From contig NZ_BBJF01000006.1 of assembly GCF_000739735.1 (NCBI RefSeq), positions 585,518 through 649,517 on the forward strand: a DNA stretch of 64,000 nucleotides, written 5' to 3'. Under the pieces are notes generated by a model. That model ran no database searches. It was given only the letters and a program-made list of their open reading frames with translations, and was not told the origin of the DNA. This stretch comes from Paraburkholderia ginsengisoli NBRC 100965 (GTDB taxonomy: Bacteria > Pseudomonadota > Gammaproteobacteria > Burkholderiales > Burkholderiaceae). Made by a program: the position numbers and the translations under genes. Below are positions 9,183-17,846 of this stretch, in pieces. The stretch's first letter is position 1. Every line of letters starts with the position of its first letter.

Positions 9183-9254
9183 TCTTTGATTTCTGAAAAC
9201 GTCGGCAGGATATAAGCAGCCAACAAGCAGCCCATTCACATGATGGAGTCGTAG

Positions 9255-9998
9255 ATGACACAAAGACTGGCCGGCAAAACGGCCCTGATCACCGCGGCGG
9301 GACAAGGTATCGGTCTCGCCACCGCGGAACTCTTCGCACGCGAAGGCGCGCGCGTGATCGCCACGGACATCCGCATCGACGGACTCGCGGGCAAGCCGGT
9401 CGAAGCGCGCCAGCTCGACGTGCTCGACGGTGCGGCGATCAAGGCGCTGGCCGCCGAGGTCGGCCCGATCGACGTGTTGTTCAACTGCGCGGGCTTCGTG
9501 CACGCCGGTTCGATTCTCGAATGCAGCGAGGAGGATTGGGATTTCGCGTTCGACCTGAACGCGAAGGCGATGTACCGTATGATCCGCGCGTTTTTGCCGG
9601 CCATGCTCGAGAAGGGCGGCGGCTCGATCATCAACATGTCGTCGGCGGCGTCGAGCGTGAAGGGCGTGCCGAACCGCTTCGCGTACGGCGCGTCGAAGGC
9701 CGCGGTGATCGGGCTGACCAAGGCCGTTGCTGCAGACTTCGTCACGCGTGGTGTACGCTGTAACGCGATCTGCCCGGGCACGGTCCATTCGCCGTCGCTC
9801 GAACAGCGGATCGCGGCGCAGGCTCAGGCACAAGGCGCGACGGTGGACGCCGTGCACGCGGCGTTCGTCGCGCGTCAGCCGATGGGCCGCGTCGGCAAGC
9901 CGGAAGAGATCGCCGCGCTGGCGCTGTATCTCGCGTCCGACGAGTCGTCGTTCACGACGGGTCAGTCGCATGTGATCGACGGCGGCTGGTCGAACTGA
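9255..9998 (+). CDS. SDR oxidoreductase, candidate 2-keto-3-deoxy-L-fuconate dehydrogenase
   Basis: A 247-residue classical short-chain dehydrogenase. The cofactor loop is TAAGQGIG (residues about 13-20), the structural motif NCAG is near residue 78, and the catalytic Ser, Tyr and Lys are in NMSSAASS and YGASK (near 130-150). In the oxidative L-fucose pathway such an enzyme oxidises C4 of 2-keto-3-deoxy-L-fuconate to the 2,4-diketo acid, and the next gene encodes the matching FAH-type hydrolase. The close match of gene order to the pathway is the reason for the call; SDR sequence alone would not define the substrate. Confidence 0.87.
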   Translation: MTQRLAGKTALITAAGQGIGLATAELFAREGARVIATDIRIDGLAGKPVEARQLDVLDGAAIKALAAEVGPIDVLFNCAGFVHAGSILECSEEDWDFAFDLNAKAMYRMIRAFLPAMLEKGGGSIINMSSAASSVKGVPNRFAYGASKAAVIGLTKAVAADFVTRGVRCNAICPGTVHSPSLEQRIAAQAQAQGATVDAVHAAFVARQPMGRVGKPEEIAALALYLASDESSFTTGQSHVIDGGWSN

Positions 9999-10050
9999 CG
10001 CTCGCTAATTTACGAACCGAATACTACTGAACGTAAAGGGAAGTACCACG

Positions 10051-10899
10051 ATGAAACTGCTTCGTTATGGGCCGAAAGGTCAGGAAAAACCGGGCCTGCT
10101 CGACGCGCAAGGCAAGATTCGCGATCTGTCGAAAGTGGTCGGCGATATCGACGGCGCCGCGCTGACCGATGAAGGTCTCGCCAAGCTGCGCGCGGTCGAT
10201 CCGGCTTCGTTGCCGGTGGTCGAAGGCGATCCGCGCATCGGGCCGTGCGTCGCGCGAATCGGCAAGTTCATCTGCATCGGGCTGAATTACGCGGATCACG
10301 CGGCCGAATCGAATCTGCCGGTGCCGTCCGAGCCGGTCATCTTCAACAAGTGGACGAGCGCGATCAGCGGCCCGAACGACGACGTCGAAATTCCGCGCGG
10401 CTCGAAGAAGACCGATTGGGAAGTCGAACTGGGCGTGGTGATCGGCAAGCCGGCGAAATATATCGACGAAGCCAACGCACTCGATTACGTCGCCGGCTAC
10501 TGCGTGATCAACGACGTGTCGGAACGCGAATGGCAGATCGAACGCGGCGGCACGTGGGACAAGGGCAAGGGCTTCGACACGTTCGGCCCGATCGGTCCGT
10601 GGGTCGTCACGCGCGATGAAGTCGCCGATCCGCAGAACCTGAGCCTGTGGCTCGAAGTAGACGGCCACCGTTACCAGAACGGCAGCACGAAGACGATGGT
10701 GTTCGGCGTCGCGAAGCTGGTGTCGTACGTGTCGCAGTGCATGAGCCTGCAACCGGGCGACGTGATCTCGACCGGCACGCCGCCGGGCGTCGGCATGGGC
10801 GTGAAGCCGAACCCGGTGTTCCTGAAGCCGGGTCAGACGATCCGCCTGGGTATCGAAGGTCTCGGCGAGCAGACGCAGAAGACGTACGCGGCGGAGTAA
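10051..10899 (+). CDS. FAH-family hydrolase, candidate 2,4-diketo-3-deoxy-L-fuconate hydrolase
   Basis: A 282-residue protein of the fumarylacetoacetate hydrolase superfamily. The active-site loop GLNYADHAAESN is near residue 75; metal ligands are the Glu pair in WEVELGVVIG and the Asp in CVINDVSERE. It would cleave the 2,4-diketo-3-deoxy sugar acid to pyruvate and lactate, the last step of the pathway. It is the last gene of the operon and is followed at once by a strong hairpin terminator. FAH membership is certain; the precise substrate is inferred from the neighbours. Confidence 0.9.
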   Translation: MKLLRYGPKGQEKPGLLDAQGKIRDLSKVVGDIDGAALTDEGLAKLRAVDPASLPVVEGDPRIGPCVARIGKFICIGLNYADHAAESNLPVPSEPVIFNKWTSAISGPNDDVEIPRGSKKTDWEVELGVVIGKPAKYIDEANALDYVAGYCVINDVSEREWQIERGGTWDKGKGFDTFGPIGPWVVTRDEVADPQNLSLWLEVDGHRYQNGSTKTMVFGVAKLVSYVSQCMSLQPGDVISTGTPPGVGMGVKPNPVFLKPGQTIRLGIEGLGEQTQKTYAAE

Positions 10900-10932
10900 T
10901 TCGCGCGTTTCGTTGAACTGAAGTGCGAGGTA

Positions 10933-10967
10933 AAAAGCCGTTCTCGCGTGAAGGGGGAACGGCTTTT
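10933..10967. terminator. Bidirectional hairpin terminator
   Basis: A perfect 11-bp stem, AAAAGCCGTTC (10933-10943) with GAACGGCTTTT (10957-10967), and a 13-base loop. The stem has A and T runs at its outer ends, so it can end transcription from both sides. It lies between the convergent hydrolase gene and decarboxylase gene. Confidence 0.9.
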
Positions 10968-11004
10968 CTTTGCGCGGGCGTGTCGTTCGCGCGGCCTCGA
11001 TATG

Positions 11005-12357
11005 TCAGGCGCGTTGCTCCGCGAGTAGCCGTGCCAGCAGCGCGATCAACCGATCGACATGCTCGTCCTGCGTACGCCATGACGACACGCTGATGCGAAA
11101 CGCGGGCCGCCCTTGCCAGACCGTGCCGCCGAACCACGTTTCGCCGGAGGCCTGGGCCGCTTCACGAATCGCGACAGTCTGCGCGTCGGTCGGTGCGCGC
11201 ACCAGCACCTGATTTAGCACGACGCGATTGAGCACGTCGAACCCGGCGGCGCGCAAGCCCTCGGCGATGCGCGACGCTTGCGCGCAATGCCGGTCGACCA
11301 TCTCCCGCACGCCGCTGCGCCCGAGCGAACGCAACGCCGCCCAGATCGGAATGCCACGCGGACGGCGCGAAAACTCCAGCGTCACGTTCTTCTGCGCATC
11401 GTGCGCGCCGCTCAGATAGACCGCGTCGCTGTTCATTGCCGCCGACATCGCCTGCGCATCGCGGCAGATCGCCATCGCGCCGTCATACGGCGTGTTGAGC
11501 CATTTGTGACCGTCGGTGGTCCAACTGTCGGCGCCGTCGATGCCCTCGGTCAGCGCGCGCCGCGACGACGCACGCGCCCATAACCCGAACGCGCCATCGA
11601 CGTGGACCCACGCGCCTGCTGCCCTGGCGCGCGGTATTAACTCAGCGAACGGATCGAACTCGCCGGTGTTCACTTCGCCGGCTTGCACGCAGAAGATTGT
11701 CATGTCATCGAGCGGCGGCAACTGCGCGGGATCGATGCGGCCGTGTTCGTCGACGGGTGCAACGATCACGCGCTTCATGCCGAAGCCGAGCACACGCAGC
11801 GCCTTTTTCACCGTGATATGCGCCATCGCCGAGATCACGACGCGCACGGGCGGCGCGCCATCGAGGCCATCGTTATCGAAATCCCAACCCTTGCGCGCGA
11901 GCAGCGCGCGCCGCGCGGCTGCGATGCAAACGAGCGTGCACGCCGTTGCGCTGGTGCCGAAGCCGACCGCCGCTTCGCGCGGCAAGTCGAGCGCGTCGAG
12001 CACCCAGCGCGCCGCGATCTTCTCGATGACGGCAGCGGCCGGCGAGTTGTCGAAGGTCGATGCGCATTGGTCCCACGCGCCCATCAGACGCTCGGCCGCC
12101 GCGGCCGCCGGCAGCACCGCGCCGATCACGAAGCCGTAATAGCGCGGATCGTTCGACGCCACCGTGGCCGGCGAACCGCTTTCGTCGAGCAGGCGCAGCA
12201 CGTCGGCGGGGGCGTGGCCATGCAGCGGCAGGGCTTCGTCGAAGGCGGCGAGTTGCCCGAGCGCGGCCGCGTCCGGAAACACCCGGCGCTTGCCGATGCC
12301 GGCGAGGTAAGTGTGCGCGCGCCGGTCCGCGTCGGCGGCGAGAGCGAGTTCGTCCAT
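11005..12357 (-). CDS. PLP-dependent group II amino acid decarboxylase
   Basis: A 450-residue pyridoxal-phosphate enzyme of the aromatic-L-amino-acid/glutamate decarboxylase superfamily. The PLP-binding Lys is in TDGHKWLNTPYD (near residue 287); the Asp/His of the cofactor site are in VHVDGAFGLWA. The ATG at 12357 is preceded by AAGGAA; the longer open frame to 12585 would overlap the ArsR gene and is rejected. It lies 53 bases after the ArsR-type regulator gene on the same strand and is likely co-transcribed. Substrate (aromatic amino acid, aspartate or another) cannot be told from sequence reading. Confidence 0.88.
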   Translation of the reverse strand: MDELALAADADRRAHTYLAGIGKRRVFPDAAALGQLAAFDEALPLHGHAPADVLRLLDESGSPATVASNDPRYYGFVIGAVLPAAAAAERLMGAWDQCASTFDNSPAAAVIEKIAARWVLDALDLPREAAVGFGTSATACTLVCIAAARRALLARKGWDFDNDGLDGAPPVRVVISAMAHITVKKALRVLGFGMKRVIVAPVDEHGRIDPAQLPPLDDMTIFCVQAGEVNTGEFDPFAELIPRARAAGAWVHVDGAFGLWARASSRRALTEGIDGADSWTTDGHKWLNTPYDGAMAICRDAQAMSAAMNSDAVYLSGAHDAQKNVTLEFSRRPRGIPIWAALRSLGRSGVREMVDRHCAQASRIAEGLRAAGFDVLNRVVLNQVLVRAPTDAQTVAIREAAQASGETWFGGTVWQGRPAFRISVSSWRTQDEHVDRLIALLARLLAEQRA

Positions 12358-12410
12358 GGAGTTCCTTGCAGAGTGAAGAGAGTGCTGACGCGCAGAGGGA
12401 AGCCGCGCGT

Positions 12411-12713
12411 TCAGAGCTTGGCGAGCGCGCGGCCGAGCTTCCGCAATTCGGCGTCGTTGCGCTTGTAGTACGTGAATTTGCCGATTCGCTGCGCGCGCAC
12501 GAGTCCCGCATCGGCGAGGATGCGCATGTGGCGTGTGGTGGTGGCGGGCGCGATGCCGAGCTTGTCGGTGATGAACGTGCAGCACACGCCGATTTTTTCG
12601 ATGTCGGCGTGGTCCTGATACGGAAAGTGCCGCGTCGGCTCTTTCAGCCAGCGCATGACGGCGAGGCGGCTCGCATTGGCGAGCGCGTTGATGCGGGTCA
12701 GGTCGTCAGTCAT
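12411..12713 (-). CDS. ArsR-family winged-helix regulator
   Basis: A 100-residue DNA-binding protein. The fold is the usual ArsR/SmtB winged helix: LANASRLAVMRWL (helix 2), then the recognition region TFITDKLGIAPATTTRHMRI and the wing LVRAQRIGKFTYYK. The typical metal-site ELCVCDL motif is absent, although a VCC pair lies at the start of helix 3; a metal role is therefore uncertain. It is the first gene of a two-gene unit with the PLP decarboxylase and probably regulates it. Confidence 0.85.
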   Translation of the reverse strand: MTDDLTRINALANASRLAVMRWLKEPTRHFPYQDHADIEKIGVCCTFITDKLGIAPATTTRHMRILADAGLVRAQRIGKFTYYKRNDAELRKLGRALAKL

Positions 12714-12834
12714 GAGTGGCGTTTGGCGCGGCGCGTTCAGTCGATAACGTTTTGCATATTAGCTAAATGACGAAACGCGGGCAACCGGCTTTCATGCGGC
12801 GTGTTCCGCTTCGGCGCGCTACGCCAGGTTCAGG

Positions 12835-13269
12835 TCAGCCTGCCGGCTCGTGTTCGCCGTTCTCGCCGATCCGGTTGACCGTGCCTTGCGCGACCGCGAC
12901 GAGCTTTTCGCGGTTGCCGTCCATCACGTACACGTTGCATTGGCAGGTCGCCTGATGTCGTCCCGCGTAGACGACCTTCGCGCGCGCGATCAGCGTGCCG
13001 TTCACCACCGGGCGCAGATAGTTGATCTTGTATTCGCCGGTCACGACTTTCGGCCCGAGCGACAACGCGCCGGCGAAGGTCAGCGCATTGTCGGCGAGAT
13101 AGCTGATGACCCCGCCGTGCACGAAGCCATGCTGCTGCCGCAACTCGTCGCGGATCGGCAGACTCAGCGTGAGTTCGCTGGTGCCCGTATGCATCAGCTC
13201 TGCGCCTAGCAACATGCTGAACGGCTGGGCATGCAGTGCGCCGCGCGCCCGGTCGAGGAGGTCGGTCAT
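12835..13269 (-). CDS. PaaI-family hotdog thioesterase
   Basis: A 144-residue single hotdog-fold protein. The family signature QQHGFVHGGVISYLADNALTFA (near residue 45-65) carries the HGG(V) active-site loop of PaaI/YbgC-like acyl-CoA thioesterases. I chose the ATG at 13269, preceded by GAAGGAA, over the longer frame to 13350. It would hydrolyse an acyl-CoA or aryl-CoA thioester in the cytoplasm. It is a single gene, divergent from the chemoreceptor downstream, so no pathway can be assigned. Confidence 0.88.
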   Translation of the reverse strand: MTDLLDRARGALHAQPFSMLLGAELMHTGTSELTLSLPIRDELRQQHGFVHGGVISYLADNALTFAGALSLGPKVVTGEYKINYLRPVVNGTLIARAKVVYAGRHQATCQCNVYVMDGNREKLVAVAQGTVNRIGENGEHEPAG

Positions 13270-13547
13270 CGTGATTCCTTCGGGCGGCGCCCGTGGTGGC
13301 CTCTGCACTGTCTGCGTCGTGCAGTCCCTACCCACTCTAGGAAGCGCCAATGCACCGCGTCAAGGTGATTCGGAAAATTGTGCGGCACATTGTTGCGCGA
13401 AACAATCGCAATGATGATGTTGGCCGATGAAAAGGGGCCGTAAGCCGATCTTTGCTGAAATTGGCCTCAAGCCGAACGCGAACCTGCCGTTAACCCTGGC
13501 ATAGCCTCCGTCAATTTTTTGCCTTCATTTGTCTTCAGGTATCCACG

Positions 13548-15170
13548 ATGTTCAGCAAGATCAAGGTCGCCTCCGGCCTGTTGTGTGTTCTCGCCGCGTT
13601 CTGCGTGTTCCAGCTCGTCACGGTGGGGCTCGGCTTCTGGTCCCTCACTCGCACGCATGACGACGTGGGCGACCTGTCGAACATTGCGTTGAAGCAGGTG
13701 GACGCGGTCAACGAAACGACCCAGCGGCTGATGGATGCGCGCATCAACCTGTCGCGCGCCGGCACACGCATGGTGCGCGGCGGCGCGGAGCCGACCGACA
13801 TCGTGCAGCATGCCCGCGAACAGCTGACCGCCGCGGATCAGTCGTTCGGCGCGTTCATGAGCGCGCAGAAGACCAGCGACGAAAACACCGCCCGCGCGAC
13901 CGCGCTCGCCGAGCGCTACAAGAAGCTGCACGACGCGCTCGCCGAACTCGTGCAGTTTCTCGACTCGAACAACATCCAGGCCTTCCTCGATCAGCCGACG
14001 CAGTCGTTCCAGGACGCTTACCTCGCCGAGTCGCATAACTTCGTCCAGTTCGGCGCTGCGGCGAGCCGCGCGTCGCTCGATTCGATCGACGCCCGCATGG
14101 CGGCGTTTCGCGTCGTCAGCATCGTGATCCTGCTGGCGCTGGTGGCGGGCACCTTCGCCGTCTACGCGGCGCTGCGCCGGGGTGTGGTGGCGCCGCTGGA
14201 GGAAGCGGGCCGCCACTTCGACCGCATCGCGCAAGGCCGCCTCGATCAGCCGATCGCCGCGCGCGGCACCAACGAGATCGGCCGGCTGTTCTCGGGCCTT
14301 GCGAAAATGCAGGCGAGCGTGGCGCGCACCGTGCAGACCGTGCGCGAATCCGCCGACTCGATCCACCTCGGCGCCGATGAAATCGCGACCGGCAACGCCG
14401 ATCTGTCGGCGCGCACCGAAAGCCAGGCGGCTTCGCTCGAAGAAACTGCGTCGAGCATGGAGGAGCTGACCGCCACGGTGCGCCAGAACGCCGATCACGC
14501 ACGCGAGGCCAACGCGCTCGCCGAGACCGCGCTCGATGCGACCTCGCGCGGCAGCGAAGTGGTCAACGAGGTGGTCGACAAGATGCGCGGCATTGCGCAG
14601 AGCTCGGACAAGATCGCTGAGATTATTTCTGTGATCGACGGCATCGCGTTCCAAACCAATATCCTCGCGTTGAACGCGGCCGTCGAGGCGGCGCGCGCGG
14701 GCGAGCAGGGCCGCGGCTTCGCGGTGGTGGCTGGTGAAGTGCGCGGTCTCGCGCAGCGCAGCGCGCAGTCGGCCAAGGAGATCAAGACGCTGATCAGCGA
14801 ATCGGTCGCGGAGATTCAGGGCGGCTCGGCGCTGGTCGAGCATGCCGGCGAAGCAATGAGCAACGTGTCGGCGTCGATTTCGCGCGTCACGCAGATGATG
14901 GCGGAGATCAGCGCATCGTCGCTCGAACAGAGCACGGGCATCGAACAGGTGAACCAGGCGGTGGTGCAGATGGATGAGATGACGCAGCAAAACGCGGCGC
15001 TCGTCGAACAGGCCGCGGCGGCGGCGGCTTCATTGCATCAGCAGACGCAGCAATTGAAACAGGCTGTATCCGTGTTCGAAATTTCTGAAACTGTGTTGCG
15101 CACGCAACAGCTCGATGAAATGAGCGGGTCGATTGCGAAATTTGGCTTATCCGGAATGCGCGCGATTTAA
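13548..15170 (+). CDS. Methyl-accepting chemotaxis protein, four-helix-bundle sensor
   Basis: A 540-residue inner-membrane chemoreceptor. TM1 is about residues 8-30, a periplasmic four-helix (TarH-like) domain about 31-187, TM2 about 190-212, and a HAMP domain about 213-265. The signalling domain follows, with the invariant hairpin tip [20 protein letters not shown] near residue 362. No C-terminal CheR/CheB-tethering pentapeptide is seen. It relays ligand binding to CheA/CheW; the ligand is unknown. A single-gene unit ended by the hairpin at 15209-15236. Confidence 0.95.
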   Translation: MFSKIKVASGLLCVLAAFCVFQLVTVGLGFWSLTRTHDDVGDLSNIALKQVDAVNETTQRLMDARINLSRAGTRMVRGGAEPTDIVQHAREQLTAADQSFGAFMSAQKTSDENTARATALAERYKKLHDALAELVQFLDSNNIQAFLDQPTQSFQDAYLAESHNFVQFGAAASRASLDSIDARMAAFRVVSIVILLALVAGTFAVYAALRRGVVAPLEEAGRHFDRIAQGRLDQPIAARGTNEIGRLFSGLAKMQASVARTVQTVRESADSIHLGADEIATGNADLSARTESQAASLEETASSMEELTATVRQNADHAREANALAETALDATSRGSEVVNEVVDKMRGIAQSSDKIAEIISVIDGIAFQTNILALNAAVEAARAGEQGRGFAVVAGEVRGLAQRSAQSAKEIKTLISESVAEIQGGSALVEHAGEAMSNVSASISRVTQMMAEISASSLEQSTGIEQVNQAVVQMDEMTQQNAALVEQAAAAAASLHQQTQQLKQAVSVFEISETVLRTQQLDEMSGSIAKFGLSGMRAI

Positions 15171-15208
15171 ACCAGGCAAGCGCTTAAAAAGAAGGCGTCG
15201 TTCCAAAG

Positions 15209-15236
15209 AAAATGGCCCGCGAAAGCGGGCCATTTT
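15209..15236. terminator. Bidirectional hairpin terminator between chemoreceptor and cspA
   Basis: A perfect 12-bp stem AAAATGGCCCGC (15209-15220) / GCGGGCCATTTT (15225-15236) with a GAAA tetraloop. Outer A and T runs allow it to serve both the chemoreceptor gene and the convergent cspA gene. Confidence 0.92.
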
Positions 15237-15281
15237 GCTCAGGCGCAAGCGCCTAAGGGTGCTTCAAGTACCTGAAGGTAC

Positions 15282-15485
15282 TTAGGCCGGCGTGATGTTC
15301 GCAGCCTGCTTGCCCTTCGGGCCTTGCTTAACTTCGAACGACACCTTTTGGTTTTCCTGCAGGGACTTGAAGCCGCTGCCTTGAACTTCCGAAAAGTGCG
15401 CGAACAGGTCTTCGCCGCCGTCGTCCGGCGTGATGAAGCCAAAGCCCTTTGCATCGTTAAACCACTTCACAGTACCTGTTGCCAT
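15282..15485 (-). CDS. cspA: Cold-shock protein, CspA family
   Basis: A 67-residue single cold-shock domain, the normal family length. Both RNA-binding motifs are present: RNP1 KGFGFITP and RNP2 DLFAHFSEV. The start [10 protein letters not shown] at 15485 is canonical; an upstream in-frame ATG would add residues not found in the family. It binds single-stranded nucleic acid and melts RNA structure. The long gene-free region upstream may hold a leader, and three hairpins in a row follow or overlap its stop codon. Confidence 0.96.
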   Translation of the reverse strand: MATGTVKWFNDAKGFGFITPDDGGEDLFAHFSEVQGSGFKSLQENQKVSFEVKQGPKGKQAANITPA

Positions 15486-16089
15486 TTTTGATCCAGTAAA
15501 TGTTGTGTGTTGCATTCGCGACCCGCTTTTTCTCAACACGAGATCGAGCGCGAAGTGAGAGTTGTATCACGTCTTTATGATGGACGCCAATCAACCAGTA
15601 TTCGGGTATTCCCCGGCTCCGGCCTTTTTGAAGCCTTGGAGAGCATTTGGAAGGGTGTTCCGCCCGGTAGGGTAAACTGCTTGTATTACTCTTCCAGGAA
15701 AAACATTGACACATTATTTGCAGGAAGAACTTTCGTCGTTCTGGAGTCGTTTGACCCCCTATCTCGCGATATTGGAGTCTAAATCCCCTCAAGAGGGCGC
15801 CCCGGACCCCATCGGCCGAATCACTGTCGATACCGAGGAACGTCAGGCTTTCGCCCTTCACACAACCGATCGGAAGCCGCACGGCGACACGTCGGAAATT
15901 CCCACTGGCCAAAGCGCAACTTATATGCGTTTTAAATCCTCGAACGCTGGTTGGGGACCTTGGCAACGCGAAGAGTATTGATCGACCGGGTGGTCGGCCA
16001 AGCTGTCGGCCACCGGTTTTAAGGTCACCACGGCGTGCAGCCGGCCGCGCGAATCGCTCGCGCGTTCAACTTTTTCCTCCGTTTGGCCC
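15486..16089. other. Gene-free region upstream of cspA
   Basis: About 600 bases with lower GC than the surroundings and only short overlapping open frames that look non-coding. Part of it next to 15485 is likely the cspA promoter and 5' leader, as cold-shock genes often have long leaders. I could not fix a promoter. A short CCTC-AA-GAGG inverted repeat lies near 15789. Confidence 0.5.
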
Positions 16090-16413
16090 TCAGCCTTTCC
16101 TCGCGCTGCGGCGGCTTCGCTCGTAAAAATGATTCGGCTTGGTGCGGACCCAGCGAACGAAGGCGCGTACCGCTTCGTCGGCGAGCAGGGCGTCGACGGT
16201 CGAATAGCGTTGTGCGAGTTCGGTTTCCGTGAACAGCGCGTGAAGCTGCCGATGGCAGATGCGGTGCAGCGCGGCGACTTCCTTGCCGCCTTTCGTTTTG
16301 GGCACCCAATGGTGCAGGTCGCGCTGGCTCGCCGGGATCGGCCGGCCGCACAGCGGACAGACTTCCTCTGCGGGCGGTGCGCGATACCAGGGTTCGGCGG
16401 GTTTCCTGGCCAT
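16090..16413 (-). CDS. HNH endonuclease-like protein
   Basis: A 107-residue small protein with the zinc/ββα-metal signature: CPLCGRPI (CxxC, near residue 19), then DLHHWVPKTKGGKE and HRICHRQLH. The HH and CH-H residues fit an HNH nuclease core. Such short stand-alone HNH proteins are common in Burkholderiaceae and their role is unclear. It lies 57 bases downstream of the epimerase gene on the same strand, so it may be read from that transcript. Confidence 0.85.
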   Translation of the reverse strand: MARKPAEPWYRAPPAEEVCPLCGRPIPASQRDLHHWVPKTKGGKEVAALHRICHRQLHALFTETELAQRYSTVDALLADEAVRAFVRWVRTKPNHFYERSRRSARKG

Positions 16414-16470
16414 GACCGTGTGACAGGAGGCGGCGGGCTCGCGTCGCGCGACGGTTGCAGCCGCCGCCGC

Positions 16471-17571
16471 TCAGGCCGGCAACGCGGCGTACGCGGTGGC
16501 GAGATGGTAGGGCGTCGTGGACGGCATGTCAGCGCGGGCCACGTCGCCAGCCGGCGTCTTGCACTCGAACCAGCCGCGCGGATGCAGAAAGCGTTGCTGG
16601 AACAGCTCGATTTGCCGCGGTAGCGCGGCGAGCGCAGCCGGCTCGTCGTGGCAGGCCAGCGCGCGCAGATATTCCGTTTGCGCCCAGATCCGCTGCGTGG
16701 CGTCCTTGACCGCGCCGGTTTCGTCGAGTGATGCGCAGACGCCGCCGGTCTCACGGTCCACGCCGTGCTGTTGCGCGAAGTCGAACGCGCGGGACAGCGC
16801 TTCGGCGAGGCCGGTTCCGTCGAACTGGGCGCCCGCCTGCTTGACCAGCCAGAACCACTCGAACTGGTGGCCCGGTTCAAGACGGTTGCCGCTCGTGCCG
16901 ATCGGCAATTCGGCCACACAGCCGGTCGGCTCATGCACGAAGTGATGCGCGACGGCGCCGGCCAGACGGCGCAACGCGGCGCCGAAGACATTGTCGCGTG
17001 TGGCTTCGCAAGCGGCCAGCCAGGCTTCGGTCAGGTGCATCAGCGGATTCTGGAGGGGCGTGCCGGTCACGCTGCCGAAGTCCGCGCTCAACGCGGCGTT
17101 GAACAGATCGCCGCCGGCCGCGAAGTGCGACTGGATCAGTGCCGACGTGTTATGCACGAGCGTCAGCGCATCGCGATTGCCGGAACGCCGGGCGTATTCC
17201 GCGCATGCGAATACGACGAACGCGTGCGTGTACAGGTCCTTCGCAGTGTCGAGCGGCGCGCCTTGGGCGTCCACGCTGTAGAACCATCCGCCGTGCACAG
17301 TGTCCTGAAAGGTATGCCGCAACGAGTCGAACAGCACGTTGGCATGCTCCGCGTCGCCGGCTTGCGAGAACACGTACAGCTGCCGCGCGCAGGCCATTGC
17401 GCGGTAGCGCTCGGCGGCCAATGGACGGTGGTCTTCGGCGCTGAGCGCTTCGTAGGGCAGCTTCAGCGCGGTGTTGAAACCCGGTCCGCGCCACATGGGC
17501 AGCACGACAGTCGTGAAGTGATCGCGCAGGGCGGTGGCGAGGGCGATCGTCGAAGCTGCGGCAGGTTTCAT
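16471..17571 (-). CDS. AGE-family sugar epimerase/isomerase
   Basis: A 366-residue (α/α)6-barrel protein of the N-acylglucosamine 2-epimerase family, which also includes D-mannose isomerases. Family phrases include PLMHLTEAWLAACEA (His near residue 180) and GHQFEWFWLV (near 243), which hold the conserved catalytic histidines. The ATG at 17571 gives the usual length; the longer frame to 17820 has no support. It would interconvert C2 epimers or aldose/ketose forms of a hexose. The neighbours (HNH nuclease, divergent mgtC) do not reveal the substrate. Confidence 0.88.
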   Translation of the reverse strand: MKPAAASTIALATALRDHFTTVVLPMWRGPGFNTALKLPYEALSAEDHRPLAAERYRAMACARQLYVFSQAGDAEHANVLFDSLRHTFQDTVHGGWFYSVDAQGAPLDTAKDLYTHAFVVFACAEYARRSGNRDALTLVHNTSALIQSHFAAGGDLFNAALSADFGSVTGTPLQNPLMHLTEAWLAACEATRDNVFGAALRRLAGAVAHHFVHEPTGCVAELPIGTSGNRLEPGHQFEWFWLVKQAGAQFDGTGLAEALSRAFDFAQQHGVDRETGGVCASLDETGAVKDATQRIWAQTEYLRALACHDEPAALAALPRQIELFQQRFLHPRGWFECKTPAGDVARADMPSTTPYHLATAYAALPA

Positions 17572-17846
17572 GCTCGGTATAGTCAAGTTGATCAGGCGCG
17601 CGATGGCGGCGCGTCCACGGAACCGGTCCGTCGTCCGAGCGGTTCCGGCGGCGAGTGCGGATGCTACCCGGTTTGCACGCAACCAACGCGGCGTCGATGT
17701 CCGTATCGGCACGGGCGGGCCGCATTGCCCACGCAGCCACGCGCGCGCGGCTGCGTGCGGCCTAGCATAAAGCAAACGGGTCCCGCTGACACCTCGCCCC
17801 ACGCGCGGAAAACGCTTCAAATAATTTCTGATAAGGAGGAAAAATA

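Noticed and set aside
15457..15966. 169-codon minus-strand frame upstream of cspA
   Set aside because: No ribosome site or family features, and mixed composition. It overlaps the cspA start and likely represents leader and intergenic DNA.
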